Below are positions 17,700-25,523 of a stretch of 64,000 nt of DNA, one piece after another. The stretch lies in contig URBN01000001.1 of NCBI GenBank assembly GCA_900546145.1, positions 62,001-126,000 of the forward strand, read 5' to 3'. The notes below the pieces were generated by a model that worked only from the letters and a program-made list of their open reading frames with translations, did not search any database and was not told the DNA's origin. The stretch is from an uncultured Desulfovibrio sp. (GTDB lineage: Bacteria > Desulfobacterota > Desulfovibrionia > Desulfovibrionales > Desulfovibrionaceae). How positions within the stretch are numbered: position 1 is the first letter of the stretch; each line of letters begins with the position of its first letter. A program made the position numbers and the translations under genes.

Positions 17700-20363
17700 C
17701 TACGCGAGAAGTTCCTTCAGCCTGGCCATAGCCTCGCCTATGCCGGCAGGATTGGTGCCGCCGGCCTGGGCCATATCCGGACGTCCGCCGCCGGATCCTC
17801 CGCACAGCGGGGCCACCTGCTTGATGAGCGAGGGAGCGGTAAAGCGGTCATGCAGATCCTTCGAGACATAGACGATGATGTTGGCTTTGCCGCCTTCCTC
17901 GGAGAAGAGGGCCGCCACACCGGAGGGCATTCTGGAGCGGATGTCATCCATGAGGCTGCGCATAGCCTTGATGCTGACGCCTTCGAGGCGGGCGCAGGCG
18001 AACCTGACGGAGCCTACGGTTTCGGCGCTGGAAGCGATGTCGGCGCCGCTGACGCTGGCAGCGGACGCCTTTTCGCTGGCCTTCTCGAGCTTCTTGATTT
18101 TTGCGGCCATTCCCTCCACGCGTTCCTCGAGCTGTTCAGGACGGGCTTTTAAGAGGTGCGCGAGTTCGGTGATTCTGGCGCGTTCAGCGCAGGCGAGTTC
18201 ATAGGCCTTCATGCCCGTGACGGCCTCGATGCGGCGCACGCCGGCGGCCACGCCGGATTCGGACGTGATGTAGAAGGAACCGGCCTGACCCGTGCGGGAC
18301 AGATGTGTGCCGCCGCAGAGTTCGCGGGAGAAGACACCGTCGTCTCCTCCCATGGTGACCACGCGGACCTTGGCGCCGTACTTCTCGGAGAAGAGGGCCA
18401 TGGCCCCGGTCTTCATGGCTTCATCGTGATCCATTACCTCGGTGGTAACGGGCATGTCGGCCAGAATGGCGGCGTTCACCTCACGCTCGACGGCAGCGAT
18501 TTCATCGGGCGTCATGGCCTGAATATGGCTGAAGTCGAAGCGGAGATGGTCGGGATCCACAAGAGAGCCGGCCTGTTTGACGTGGGAACCGAGGACCTTG
18601 CGCAGGGCAGCCTGAAGAAGGTGCGTGGCGGAATGGTTGCGGGCCATGGCCATGCGGCGTTCTCTGTCCACGGAGAGGGTGACCTCGCGGTCGATGCACA
18701 GGGATCCTTTGGTAACTTCCACGGAATGTACGTAGAGTGTAGGAGTGGGTTTGATGGTGTCTGTGACATTTGCCACATTTTCTTCATCTGTCATGGTGCC
18801 GGTATCGCCTTTCTGGCCGCCGGATTCCCCATAGAAGGGAGTGCGGTTGGTTACGACGAAACCTTTGCTGCCCTGGGGAAGTTCCTCGCAGGGCACGCCC
18901 TCGCTGTCGAGAAGGGCGATGATGCGTCCCTGGCCGGTGAGCTCCGTGTATCCGGTGAAGACGCTTTCGATGCCGTCATCGGTGAGCTGCTGGAAAATAT
19001 TCGGACCGGTGCTCTGGCCGAGCAGGCCGACCTTCTTCTGACTTTCGCGGGCGCGGGCGCGCTGTTCGGCCATGAGACTGTCAAAGCCCTTCACATCAAC
19101 GGTGAAGCCCTGTTTGCCGGCCACGTCGGTCACGATGTCCAGCGGGAAGCCGTAGGTGTCGGAGAGCAGGAAGCAGAAAGAACCGGGGATCTCGGTGATG
19201 TTCTTGCTGCGGCATTCGGCCATCTCGTTCTCGAGGAGACGCAGGCCTTTGTCCAGCGTCTGAGAGAAGCGGATTTCCTCCTGGTGCACGACGCGGCGGA
19301 TGAAGTCCGCGTTTTCCCTGAGTTCAGGGAAGTCGTCGCCCATGATTTCAATGACCTTGCCGACGACTTTGTACAGGAAAGGCTCGTGGACGCCGATGAG
19401 CGTGGCAAAGCGCAGGGCGCGGCGGATGAGGCGGCGCAGGACGTAGCCGCGGCTTTCATTGGAAGGCAGCGTGCCGCCGGAGATCAGGAAGGCAGCCGCG
19501 CGGCTGTGGTCAGCGATGACCCTGAGAGCCGTGTCGACATCATTGGTATCGGGGGCGGAGAAGCTGTAGGTTACGCCGGCGCACTGGGCTGCGTACTGGA
19601 TAATGCTCTGGAAGAGGTCGCAGTCAAAGTTCGAGTGTTTGCCCTGGCAGACAGCGGCAATGCGTTCGAGGCCCATGCCTGTGTCGATGTTGGGCCTGGC
19701 GAGGGGCTTCTGGGTGCCGTCAGGCATCTGCTCGAACTGGGTGAAGACGAGGTTCCAGATTTCGAGGAAGCGGTCGCAGTCGCACTTGCCGATGCCGCAG
19801 TTGGGGCCGCAGGCCATGTCTTCGCCCTGGTCGATGTAGATTTCGGAGCAGGGACCGCAGGGGCCGGTGTCGCCCATGGTCCAGAAATTGTCCTTCTTGC
19901 CCATCCGGACGATGCGTTCGTAGGGAAGTCCGGCAATCTGATGCCAGAGATCAGCGGCCTCGTCGTCGTCCTTGTAGACGGTGACCCAGAGCTTGTCAGC
20001 GGGAAGTTTCAGTTCCTTCGTGCAGAAATCCCAGGCCCAGGTAATGGCTTCTTTCTTGAAATAATCGCCAAAGGAGAAGTTGCCGAGCATCTCGAAGAGC
20101 GTGTGGTGGCGGGCCGTACGGCCGACATTTTCAAGGTCGTTATGCTTGCCGGAAACACGCAGGCAGACCTGTGCCGTGGTGGCGCGGTGGTATCCGCGGT
20201 CTTCCTCACCGGTGAAGCATTTCTTGAACTGGACCATGCCGGCGTTGGTGAAGAGGAGAGTGGGGTCGTTCGGGGGAATAAGCGGTCCGGAGGCGACGAC
20301 GGTATGACCGCGCTCCTTAAAGAATTCGAGATAACGGCGGCGTATTTCTTTGGCAGTGAGCAT
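17700..20363 (-). CDS. alaS: Alanyl-tRNA synthetase
   Basis: An 887-residue class II synthetase of normal length. The N-terminal aminoacylation domain (LTAKEIRRRYLEFFKERGHTVVASGPLIP...LLFTNAGMVQFKKCFTG) is followed by the tRNA-recognition domain. The editing domain has the zinc-binding pair NHSATHLLQAAL and CGGTHLSRTGQ. A coiled coil leads to the C-Ala domain, which ends GGGRPDMAQAGGTNP. It charges tRNA-Ala and clears Ser and Gly mischarges. It lies 101 bp after recA, an adjacency common in Desulfovibrio and other bacteria. Confidence 0.98.
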   Translation of the reverse strand: MLTAKEIRRRYLEFFKERGHTVVASGPLIPPNDPTLLFTNAGMVQFKKCFTGEEDRGYHRATTAQVCLRVSGKHNDLENVGRTARHHTLFEMLGNFSFGDYFKKEAITWAWDFCTKELKLPADKLWVTVYKDDDEAADLWHQIAGLPYERIVRMGKKDNFWTMGDTGPCGPCSEIYIDQGEDMACGPNCGIGKCDCDRFLEIWNLVFTQFEQMPDGTQKPLARPNIDTGMGLERIAAVCQGKHSNFDCDLFQSIIQYAAQCAGVTYSFSAPDTNDVDTALRVIADHSRAAAFLISGGTLPSNESRGYVLRRLIRRALRFATLIGVHEPFLYKVVGKVIEIMGDDFPELRENADFIRRVVHQEEIRFSQTLDKGLRLLENEMAECRSKNITEIPGSFCFLLSDTYGFPLDIVTDVAGKQGFTVDVKGFDSLMAEQRARARESQKKVGLLGQSTGPNIFQQLTDDGIESVFTGYTELTGQGRIIALLDSEGVPCEELPQGSKGFVVTNRTPFYGESGGQKGDTGTMTDEENVANVTDTIKPTPTLYVHSVEVTKGSLCIDREVTLSVDRERRMAMARNHSATHLLQAALRKVLGSHVKQAGSLVDPDHLRFDFSHIQAMTPDEIAAVEREVNAAILADMPVTTEVMDHDEAMKTGAMALFSEKYGAKVRVVTMGGDDGVFSRELCGGTHLSRTGQAGSFYITSESGVAAGVRRIEAVTGMKAYELACAERARITELAHLLKARPEQLEERVEGMAAKIKKLEKASEKASAASVSGADIASSAETVGSVRFACARLEGVSIKAMRSLMDDIRSRMPSGVAALFSEEGGKANIIVYVSKDLHDRFTAPSLIKQVAPLCGGSGGGRPDMAQAGGTNPAGIGEAMARLKELLA

Positions 20364-20420
20364 GAAGGGCTCCGTTGAAACTAAAAGCTGAAAAAGGGTT
20401 GAGAAACAGGTTCCGGAGAG

Positions 20421-20448
20421 CCGGACCCGCGCCTTCGCGCGGATCCGG
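20421..20448 (-). other. Stem-loop in the recA-alaS gap
   Basis: Two 12-base arms (20421-20432 and 20437-20448) enclose a 4-nt loop. On the minus strand the single non-Watson-Crick position is a G-U pair, whereas the plus strand would have a C-A mismatch, so the structure probably works in the recA transcript. No strong T-run follows; it may be a partial terminator or an mRNA end-protector. Confidence 0.5.
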
Positions 20449-20464
20449 AGCCGGGACCAGACTG

Positions 20465-21601
20465 TTACAAATTCGGATCAGGATCGGGGAATTCCCCGCC
20501 AGCAGGCGTTTCGGGCTGAACGGGTGCCTCTCCGGGCAGGGGGGCGTCTTCCCCTTCGATGGGCATGGCGCCTGCCTCATCGGGCGGGGTCATGCCAAGA
20601 TATTTGTACACATCGGCTTCCACGCGGGCACGCAGATCCGCGTCCTCGTCAAGGAGCTGGCGGATGTTTTCGCGCCCCTGGCCGAGTTTTTCCCCGCCAT
20701 AGGCAAACCAGGATCCGCTCTGATCGATGATTTTGCCTTCGATGCCGTAGTCGATAAGCTCGCCGGCCCGGGAAATTCCGTGACCGTAGATAATGTCGAA
20801 GGTGGCCACCTTGAAGGGCGGGGACACCTTGTTCTTGACGACCTTGACCCTGGTGCGGGAACCAATGGGCGTGTCCTTGTCCTTGAGCGTCTGCAGGCGG
20901 CGGATGTCAAGGCGCACGGAAGCGTAAAACTTGAGGGCGTTGCCGCCCGTGGTGGTTTCGGGGCTGCCGTAGCCGAGGCTGCCGATTTTCATGCGGATCT
21001 GGTTGATGAAGACGACAGCGGTATGGGATTTATGGATGGTACCCGTGAGGCGGCGCATGGCGTGGGACATGAGGCGGGCGTGGCTGCCGACCTGGGTGTC
21101 GCTCATATCACCCTCGAGTTCGGCCTGGGGAACCAGGGCCGCCACGGAGTCAACCACCACGAGCTCGACGGCGGCTGAGCGGACCAGCATATCGGCGATA
21201 TCGAGGGCCTGTTCGCCGTAGTCAGGCTGGGAAATAATCAGGTTGTCGGTGTCGACGCCAAGGGCACGGGCGTACGCTACGTCGAGAGCGTGCTCGGCAT
21301 CGATGAAGGCGCAGGTGCCCCCGCGCTTCTGGCATTCAGCGATGAGGTGCAGCGTGAGAGTCGTTTTGCCCGATGACTCGGGGCCGTAAATTTCCGTGAT
21401 TCTGCCGCGGGGGATGCCCCCCACGCCCAGAGCGAGATCGAGACCGATGGAACCCGTGGGAATAACGGGGATGCGTATTGCGGGATGATCGGAAAGCCGC
21501 ATGACGGCGCCCTTGCCATATTTGTGTTCAATGGTCGTGAGGGCTGTGCCGAGAGCTTCCTTCTTGGCCTCTTCCGGGGTCAGAGCCGGTTTCTTCGCCA
21601 T
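20465..21601 (-). CDS. recA: DNA recombinase RecA
   Basis: A 378-residue RecA with Walker A GPESSGKT, Walker B-type LVVVDSVAAL, the L1/L2 region (LMSHAMRRLTG...NQIRMKIGSLGYGSPETTTGG) and a long acidic, Pro-rich C-terminal tail (EGEDAPLPGEAPVQPETPAGGEFPDPDPNL). It catalyses ATP-dependent strand exchange and stimulates LexA self-cleavage. GGAGGAG precedes the ATG. A promoter-like sequence lies 70-100 bp upstream. Confidence 0.99.
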   Translation of the reverse strand: MAKKPALTPEEAKKEALGTALTTIEHKYGKGAVMRLSDHPAIRIPVIPTGSIGLDLALGVGGIPRGRITEIYGPESSGKTTLTLHLIAECQKRGGTCAFIDAEHALDVAYARALGVDTDNLIISQPDYGEQALDIADMLVRSAAVELVVVDSVAALVPQAELEGDMSDTQVGSHARLMSHAMRRLTGTIHKSHTAVVFINQIRMKIGSLGYGSPETTTGGNALKFYASVRLDIRRLQTLKDKDTPIGSRTRVKVVKNKVSPPFKVATFDIIYGHGISRAGELIDYGIEGKIIDQSGSWFAYGGEKLGQGRENIRQLLDEDADLRARVEADVYKYLGMTPPDEAGAMPIEGEDAPLPGEAPVQPETPAGGEFPDPDPNL

Positions 21602-21671
21602 AACGTTTCTCCTCCGGGATTGTCGTTTTGCAAAGGAATACCCACTAACATTTCAAAAACGGCAACGCAAC

Positions 21672-21699
21672 ATAGTAAAAAACTAATAAATAGACACAA
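21672..21699 (-). promoter_or_regulatory. Candidate recA promoter
   Basis: On the minus strand TTGTGT (21699-21694), a 16-bp spacer and TACTAT (21677-21672) resemble a sigma-70 promoter about 70 bp before the recA start. A TTCCGGAA palindrome lies just upstream, at about 21702-21709. I could not assign a LexA box with confidence. Confidence 0.45.
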
Positions 21700-21796
21700 C
21701 ATTCCGGAAACATGCTGTTTTTTGCGGGGATGGGAGGGATTGTCCTGTCTCCCTCCGGCTTGCAGGGGGACGCCCTCTCGTATAAAGAAGGCCGTT

Positions 21797-22966
21797 ATGA
21801 ATAATGCAATTGACGGTATTGTCCTTTTTTCAGGCGGACTCGACAGCATCCTCGCCTCCCGCGTGCTTATGGAGCAGGGGCTTTCCGTGCGCTGCCTGCA
21901 TTTCGTGTCCCCCTTCTTCGGTTCGGCCCATTCCGCTGAGCGCTGGAAACGCCTCTACGGTGTCGACGTGGTCATCGCTGACGCGTCGCAGCCCATCGTG
22001 GAACTGGTGAACGGCTGGCCTCCTCATGGCTTCGGCAAGGTGATGAATCCCTGTGTGGACTGCAAGATTACCCTGCTCAGAATGGCCAGAGCCTACATGG
22101 AAAAGGTCGGGGCGAAATTTCTCGCCACGGGTGAGGTCGTGGGACAGCGTCCTATGTCACAGCGCTGCGATGTCATGAACACCATACGCCGGGAAGCCGG
22201 CGTGGACGGCATCCTGCTGCGGCCCCTTTGCGCGCAGCATCTTGATCCCACGCCCATGGAACTTTCCGGCCTTGTGGACCGCTCGAAGCTTCTTGGCATA
22301 CACGGCCGCGGCCGTCAGGAACAGCTCGCCCTTGCGAAGGAGTTCGGGTTCACGGAAATTCCCACGCCCGGAGGCGGCTGCTGGCTCGCCGAACGGGAGA
22401 ACGCCAGACGTTACTGGCCCATCCGTACCCGCTATCAGGGCGGAACTGTGGAGGATTACTATCTTGCCGCCGTCGGGCGTCAGTTCTGGAATTTCGGCGA
22501 AAGTCCCGCCGCTTGGCTCATCATCGGACGCAACAGCAGTGACAACGAGAAGCTGAAGCGATTTGTGCGTGAAGGAGACCTGACCTGCGGCATGTGCGAT
22601 TTTTCCGGTCCCTTTGTGCTCCTGCGCGGAGGCACGGCTTGGGGTACTGACACGCTCATGAAGGCCCTGGCCGTGGCGTCTTCCTATTCGCCCCGCGCTG
22701 TTCAGGCCGGTGGAGCTGTCCGGGTCTGGTGCAAAGACGCCGGCGGCCATCAGCAGATTTATCAGGTTGTGCCGGATGTGGAACGCACCGGATTCACCCG
22801 TATGACCTGGGAGGAAGTACGCCAGGAAAAGCACGAGCTTGCCAGTCTGCACTGCGCCGAGGACGAGAGGCTGCGCCGCGAGAGGCGCGCCGCGAGGGAA
22901 GCCGGTGACAAGGCTCCCGGAATGGCGGAGGGAACCCCTTCTTCCGCGGAGGCGGATGGAGAGTGA
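21797..22966 (+). CDS. PP-loop (ThiI/MnmA-like) ATPase fused to an NFACT-R (DUF814) domain
   Basis: A 389-residue protein. The N-terminus has a PP-loop ATP-pyrophosphatase signature (VLFSGGLDS, residues 9-17). Cysteines at CVDCK (about 80-83) and GGGCW may serve in sulfur transfer or zinc binding. The second half (WLIIGRNSSDNEKLKRFVREGDLTCGMC...GPFVLLRG, then TLMKALAVASSYSP) aligns by eye with the NFACT-R/DUF814 RNA-binding domain. Such fusions are sometimes annotated as tRNA thiouridylases; the likely role is ATP-dependent tRNA modification, substrate unknown. The C-terminal 40 residues are charged and low-complexity. AAGAAGG precedes ATG 21797; a longer upstream open frame has no homology-like character. 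It is divergent from recA. Confidence 0.8.
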   Translation: MNNAIDGIVLFSGGLDSILASRVLMEQGLSVRCLHFVSPFFGSAHSAERWKRLYGVDVVIADASQPIVELVNGWPPHGFGKVMNPCVDCKITLLRMARAYMEKVGAKFLATGEVVGQRPMSQRCDVMNTIRREAGVDGILLRPLCAQHLDPTPMELSGLVDRSKLLGIHGRGRQEQLALAKEFGFTEIPTPGGGCWLAERENARRYWPIRTRYQGGTVEDYYLAAVGRQFWNFGESPAAWLIIGRNSSDNEKLKRFVREGDLTCGMCDFSGPFVLLRGGTAWGTDTLMKALAVASSYSPRAVQAGGAVRVWCKDAGGHQQIYQVVPDVERTGFTRMTWEEVRQEKHELASLHCAEDERLRRERRAAREAGDKAPGMAEGTPSSAEADGE

Positions 22967-23122
22967 TGGACTCCCCGTGCCGGCCTGAGGCAGGATGTGG
23001 AATCACAGCCCGCTGACAGCACCGCGGGGAACGTCAGAAACGGCAAAAATCAGTCAGAGCGCGCCGCAAGCCTGCACTCCGAAGGGAGAGAGACCGTCGT
23101 GCCTGATACCAGGGGGAAAAGT

Positions 23123-23905
23123 ATGGACTCAGCGCCTGTGGTAATCAAATACGGCGGACATGCCATGACCGTGCCGGAACTCGGCAGGGCCTTTGCAGAG
23201 GATATGTCCGGCCTTGTCCGTGAGGGCGGACGTTTCATCGTGGTGCACGGTGGCGGCCCGCAGATTTCCGCGCTCCTGAAGCGCCTCAGCATTGAGAGCC
23301 ATTTCGTGGACGGCCTGCGTGTGACGGATGACGCCACCATGGAGGCCGTAGAAATGGTGCTTGCGGGGCAGGTCAATAAGGCTGTCGTTGGCCTCTTCGA
23401 GGGATATGGTCTCTCCTGCTGCGGCATCTCCGGCCGCGATGGAGGGCTTCTGAAGGCCGTGGTGGAAAGGCCGGAACTCGGCCGCGTGGGGGGCATCCCC
23501 TCGGTGAAACCCGGCCTTCTTTCCTGTCTTATGGATGGCGGCTATGTGCCTGTGGTGGCGCCCGTGGCCGAGGGACCTGACGGCAGGCCCCTTAATATCA
23601 ACGCCGACTATGCGGCCGGAGCCATCGCCGGCGCCCTGCAGGCCGGGTATTTCGTGCTTATGAGCGATGTTCCGGGCGTGCTGGACAAAAATCATGTCCT
23701 GCTGCCCCGCCTCACGAGGAAGGACATAGAGGCTCTCAAGGCCGACGGAACCATTTCCGGGGGCATGATCCCCAAGGTTGACGCCTGCCTGAGCGCACTT
23801 GATCACGGCTGCCGCCGTTCGCTTATCCTCAACGGCTCCGAACCTTCAGCGCTCAGACGCTACCTTACGGGCGGCGAGGCGCTGGGAACCGTCATCGAGG
23901 ACTGA
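23123..23905 (+). CDS. argB: N-acetylglutamate kinase
   Basis: A 260-residue amino-acid kinase that phosphorylates N-acetyl-L-glutamate in arginine synthesis. Visible motifs are VVIKYGGHAM at the start, VHGGGPQIS, NINADYAAGAIAGAL and GTISGGMIPKVDACLSAL. ATG 23123 follows AGGGGGAAAAGT; an in-frame GTG at 23099 with GGGAGAG upstream is an alternative and adds 8 residues. Either way the protein lacks the N-terminal helix of arginine-inhibited hexameric enzymes and resembles the short E. coli type. It is not in an arg cluster; the upstream neighbour is the PP-loop protein 156 bp away. Confidence 0.93.
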   Translation: MDSAPVVIKYGGHAMTVPELGRAFAEDMSGLVREGGRFIVVHGGGPQISALLKRLSIESHFVDGLRVTDDATMEAVEMVLAGQVNKAVVGLFEGYGLSCCGISGRDGGLLKAVVERPELGRVGGIPSVKPGLLSCLMDGGYVPVVAPVAEGPDGRPLNINADYAAGAIAGALQAGYFVLMSDVPGVLDKNHVLLPRLTRKDIEALKADGTISGGMIPKVDACLSALDHGCRRSLILNGSEPSALRRYLTGGEALGTVIED

Positions 23906-23924
23906 GAAACTTTTCTTCAGGTCC

Positions 23925-23963
23925 AAAGGCCTCCGGAGCCGTATGGTTCCGGAGGCCTTTTTT
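23925..23963. terminator. Bidirectional terminator between argB and nth
   Basis: A 16-bp stem (23925-23940 with 23945-23960, one G-U pair) with a 4-nt loop. It has a T-run on the plus side (to 23963) and a shorter A-run on the other, so it can serve both convergent genes. Confidence 0.88.
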
Positions 23964-23971
23964 GTCCTGTT

Positions 23972-24670
23972 TTATTTTTTTGTGCGCGGCGGCTCCAGCT
24001 TCGGGCAGAAGGAGCTCATCTCGCATTCTCCGCATTTTGGCGAACGCGCCGTGCAGACCGCGCGCCCGAAGAGCACGAGCCTGTGGTTGATGTCCCCCCA
24101 TTCTTTCTGGGGAAAGAGCTGCATGAGATCCTGCTCCACCTTGACGGGATCCGTCTGTGAAGTCAGCCCCAGCCTGTGCGTGATCCGTTTGACGTGCGTG
24201 TCCACGGCTATACCTTCGTTGATGCCATAGCCGCTCGAGAGCACGATATTGGCAGTCTTGCGGGCAACGCCGGGGAGTGTCGTGAGCTCGGCGATGGTTT
24301 TCGGGGGCTCGCCGCCGTACACTTCGGTGACCCGCTGCGCCGCGGCGGTGATATTCTTCGCTTTGCTGCGGTAGAGTCCCACGGAGCGGATGGCGTCCTC
24401 CACTTCGCCGAGAGGTGCCGCGGCCATCTCGGCGGGTCCCGGCCAGCGCCTGAAGAGGTCCGGCGTGACCATGTTCACCCGATCGTCCGTGCACTGGGCC
24501 GAGAGAGCCGTGGCCACGAGCAGCTGCCAGGGCGTCTCATGGTGCAGATAGGTCGCCGGATGCGGGTACCTTCTGGTGAGCAGTTCGAGCACCATGCGGC
24601 TGCGTTCATGGGCGCCTTCGGGGAGCGGGGAGCCGGAAGCTGTCTTTTTTTGTGCGGCAGATTTGGCCAT
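23972..24670 (-). CDS. nth: Endonuclease III
   Basis: A 232-residue base-excision repair glycosylase/AP lyase for oxidised pyrimidines. The helix-hairpin-helix LPGVARKTANIV contains the catalytic Lys, and VDTHVKRITHRLGL contains the catalytic Asp. The C-terminal [4Fe-4S] motif is C-x6-C-x2-C-x5-C (CTARSPKCGECEMSSFC). A basic, low-complexity N-terminal extension of about 20 residues precedes the conserved core. It is convergent with argB. Confidence 0.97.
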   Translation of the reverse strand: MAKSAAQKKTASGSPLPEGAHERSRMVLELLTRRYPHPATYLHHETPWQLLVATALSAQCTDDRVNMVTPDLFRRWPGPAEMAAAPLGEVEDAIRSVGLYRSKAKNITAAAQRVTEVYGGEPPKTIAELTTLPGVARKTANIVLSSGYGINEGIAVDTHVKRITHRLGLTSQTDPVKVEQDLMQLFPQKEWGDINHRLVLFGRAVCTARSPKCGECEMSSFCPKLEPPRTKK

Positions 24671-25053
24671 AGTTATCCTCCAGTGGTCGTGTCAGGGAAG
24701 TGTATGCCCCGGTGCCTGCGTGGACAAGGATTTCCGTTTCCGGAAATCAGCCCTGGCCGCCAGGTTTTTTACCAGACGCCGGAAAAAACCGGGAACCGCG
24801 GATAGCGGGATGGGAATGACTGGCAGGGCTTTATGCTTCCACGATACCCCTGCTCTGCCGGGGATAATCCCGTCGGAACCTGGTGCTTCAGTCTGTCTTT
24901 TGAAAGTTTTATACTTTACATAACCTGTCTGTTTTGTTACATTATCCAATCTAACAATGAGGGGATGAGAGACCCCGCCCCGTTCCATATTATGGAACAT
25001 CCCGGGGGCTTACACTTTTTGCATGCAATTCCGCCTTTCGGCGGGAGGGGTTT
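24671..25053 (+). promoter_or_regulatory. dksA upstream region with an 8-bp palindrome and a hairpin at the ribosome-binding site
   Basis: No gene was seen in these 383 bases. An AT-rich stretch at 24898-24960 is the likely promoter zone. GTTCCATA (24982-24989) and TATGGAAC (24991-24998) form a perfect inverted repeat with a single-base centre, flanked by C- and G-runs. Close to the start codon, CCGCC (25031-25035) and GGCGG (25040-25044) form a hairpin whose 3' arm overlaps the GGGAGGGG ribosome-binding site (25043-25050). Confidence 0.45.
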
Positions 25054-25416
25054 ATGGACCAGAAAGACCTTGAATATTTCCGGAACCTTCTCACCAATAT
25101 GCTTGAGGAGGCCCAGAAGAAGGGTGATACGACGCTCGAGGAACTCAGCGGTACCAGTGAGAACTTCGCTGACCCCGCGGATCGCGCCACGGCTGAGTCG
25201 GATCGTGCTTTCACTCTCCGCATCAGGGACAGGGAACGCCGCCTGATCAAGAAGGTGAAGGAAGCTCTTCAGCGCATCGATGACGGCACCTACGGCATCT
25301 GCGAAGAATGCGGTGAGGAAATCAGCCTCAGCCGTCTCAAAGCCCGTCCGGTGACCCGCCTTTGCATCAACTGCAAGGCCAAGCAGGAAGAGGAAGAGAG
25401 TCAGCGGGGCGATTAG
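25054..25416 (+). CDS. dksA: RNA polymerase-binding transcription factor DksA
   Basis: A 120-residue protein with an N-terminal coiled coil and a C4 zinc finger (CEEC-x17-CINC, near residues 88-110). The coiled-coil tip carries DPADRA, the DxxDxA motif through which DksA acts in the polymerase secondary channel with ppGpp. This supports a true DksA rather than a TraR-like remnant. Its strong ribosome-binding site lies in a small hairpin. A terminator follows. Confidence 0.93.
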   Translation: MDQKDLEYFRNLLTNMLEEAQKKGDTTLEELSGTSENFADPADRATAESDRAFTLRIRDRERRLIKKVKEALQRIDDGTYGICEECGEEISLSRLKARPVTRLCINCKAKQEEEESQRGD

Positions 25417-25456
25417 CCTCTCCGGGGATCCTCATTTCCGAACCACGCACTTCAAT

Positions 25457-25495
25457 GGCATGCCCGCCTTTTCTGACGGGTATGCCGTTTTTTTT
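25457..25495 (+). terminator. Intrinsic terminator after dksA
   Basis: GGCATGCCCG (25457-25466) pairs with CGGGTATGCC (25477-25486), with one wobble, followed by eight T (25488-25495). Confidence 0.92.
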
Positions 25496-25523
25496 ATGAA
25501 ACGCCACAAGCCGGAGGCAGAAT

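Noticed and set aside
18156..20378. A 740-codon open frame on the plus strand opposite alaS
   Set aside because: It is a mirror frame of a GC-rich gene; its translation is low-complexity and has no domain, whereas alaS on the other strand is unmistakable.
21602..21796. A defined LexA box in the recA upstream region
   Set aside because: A TTCCGGAA palindrome is present, but I could not match a known LexA consensus for this group with confidence.
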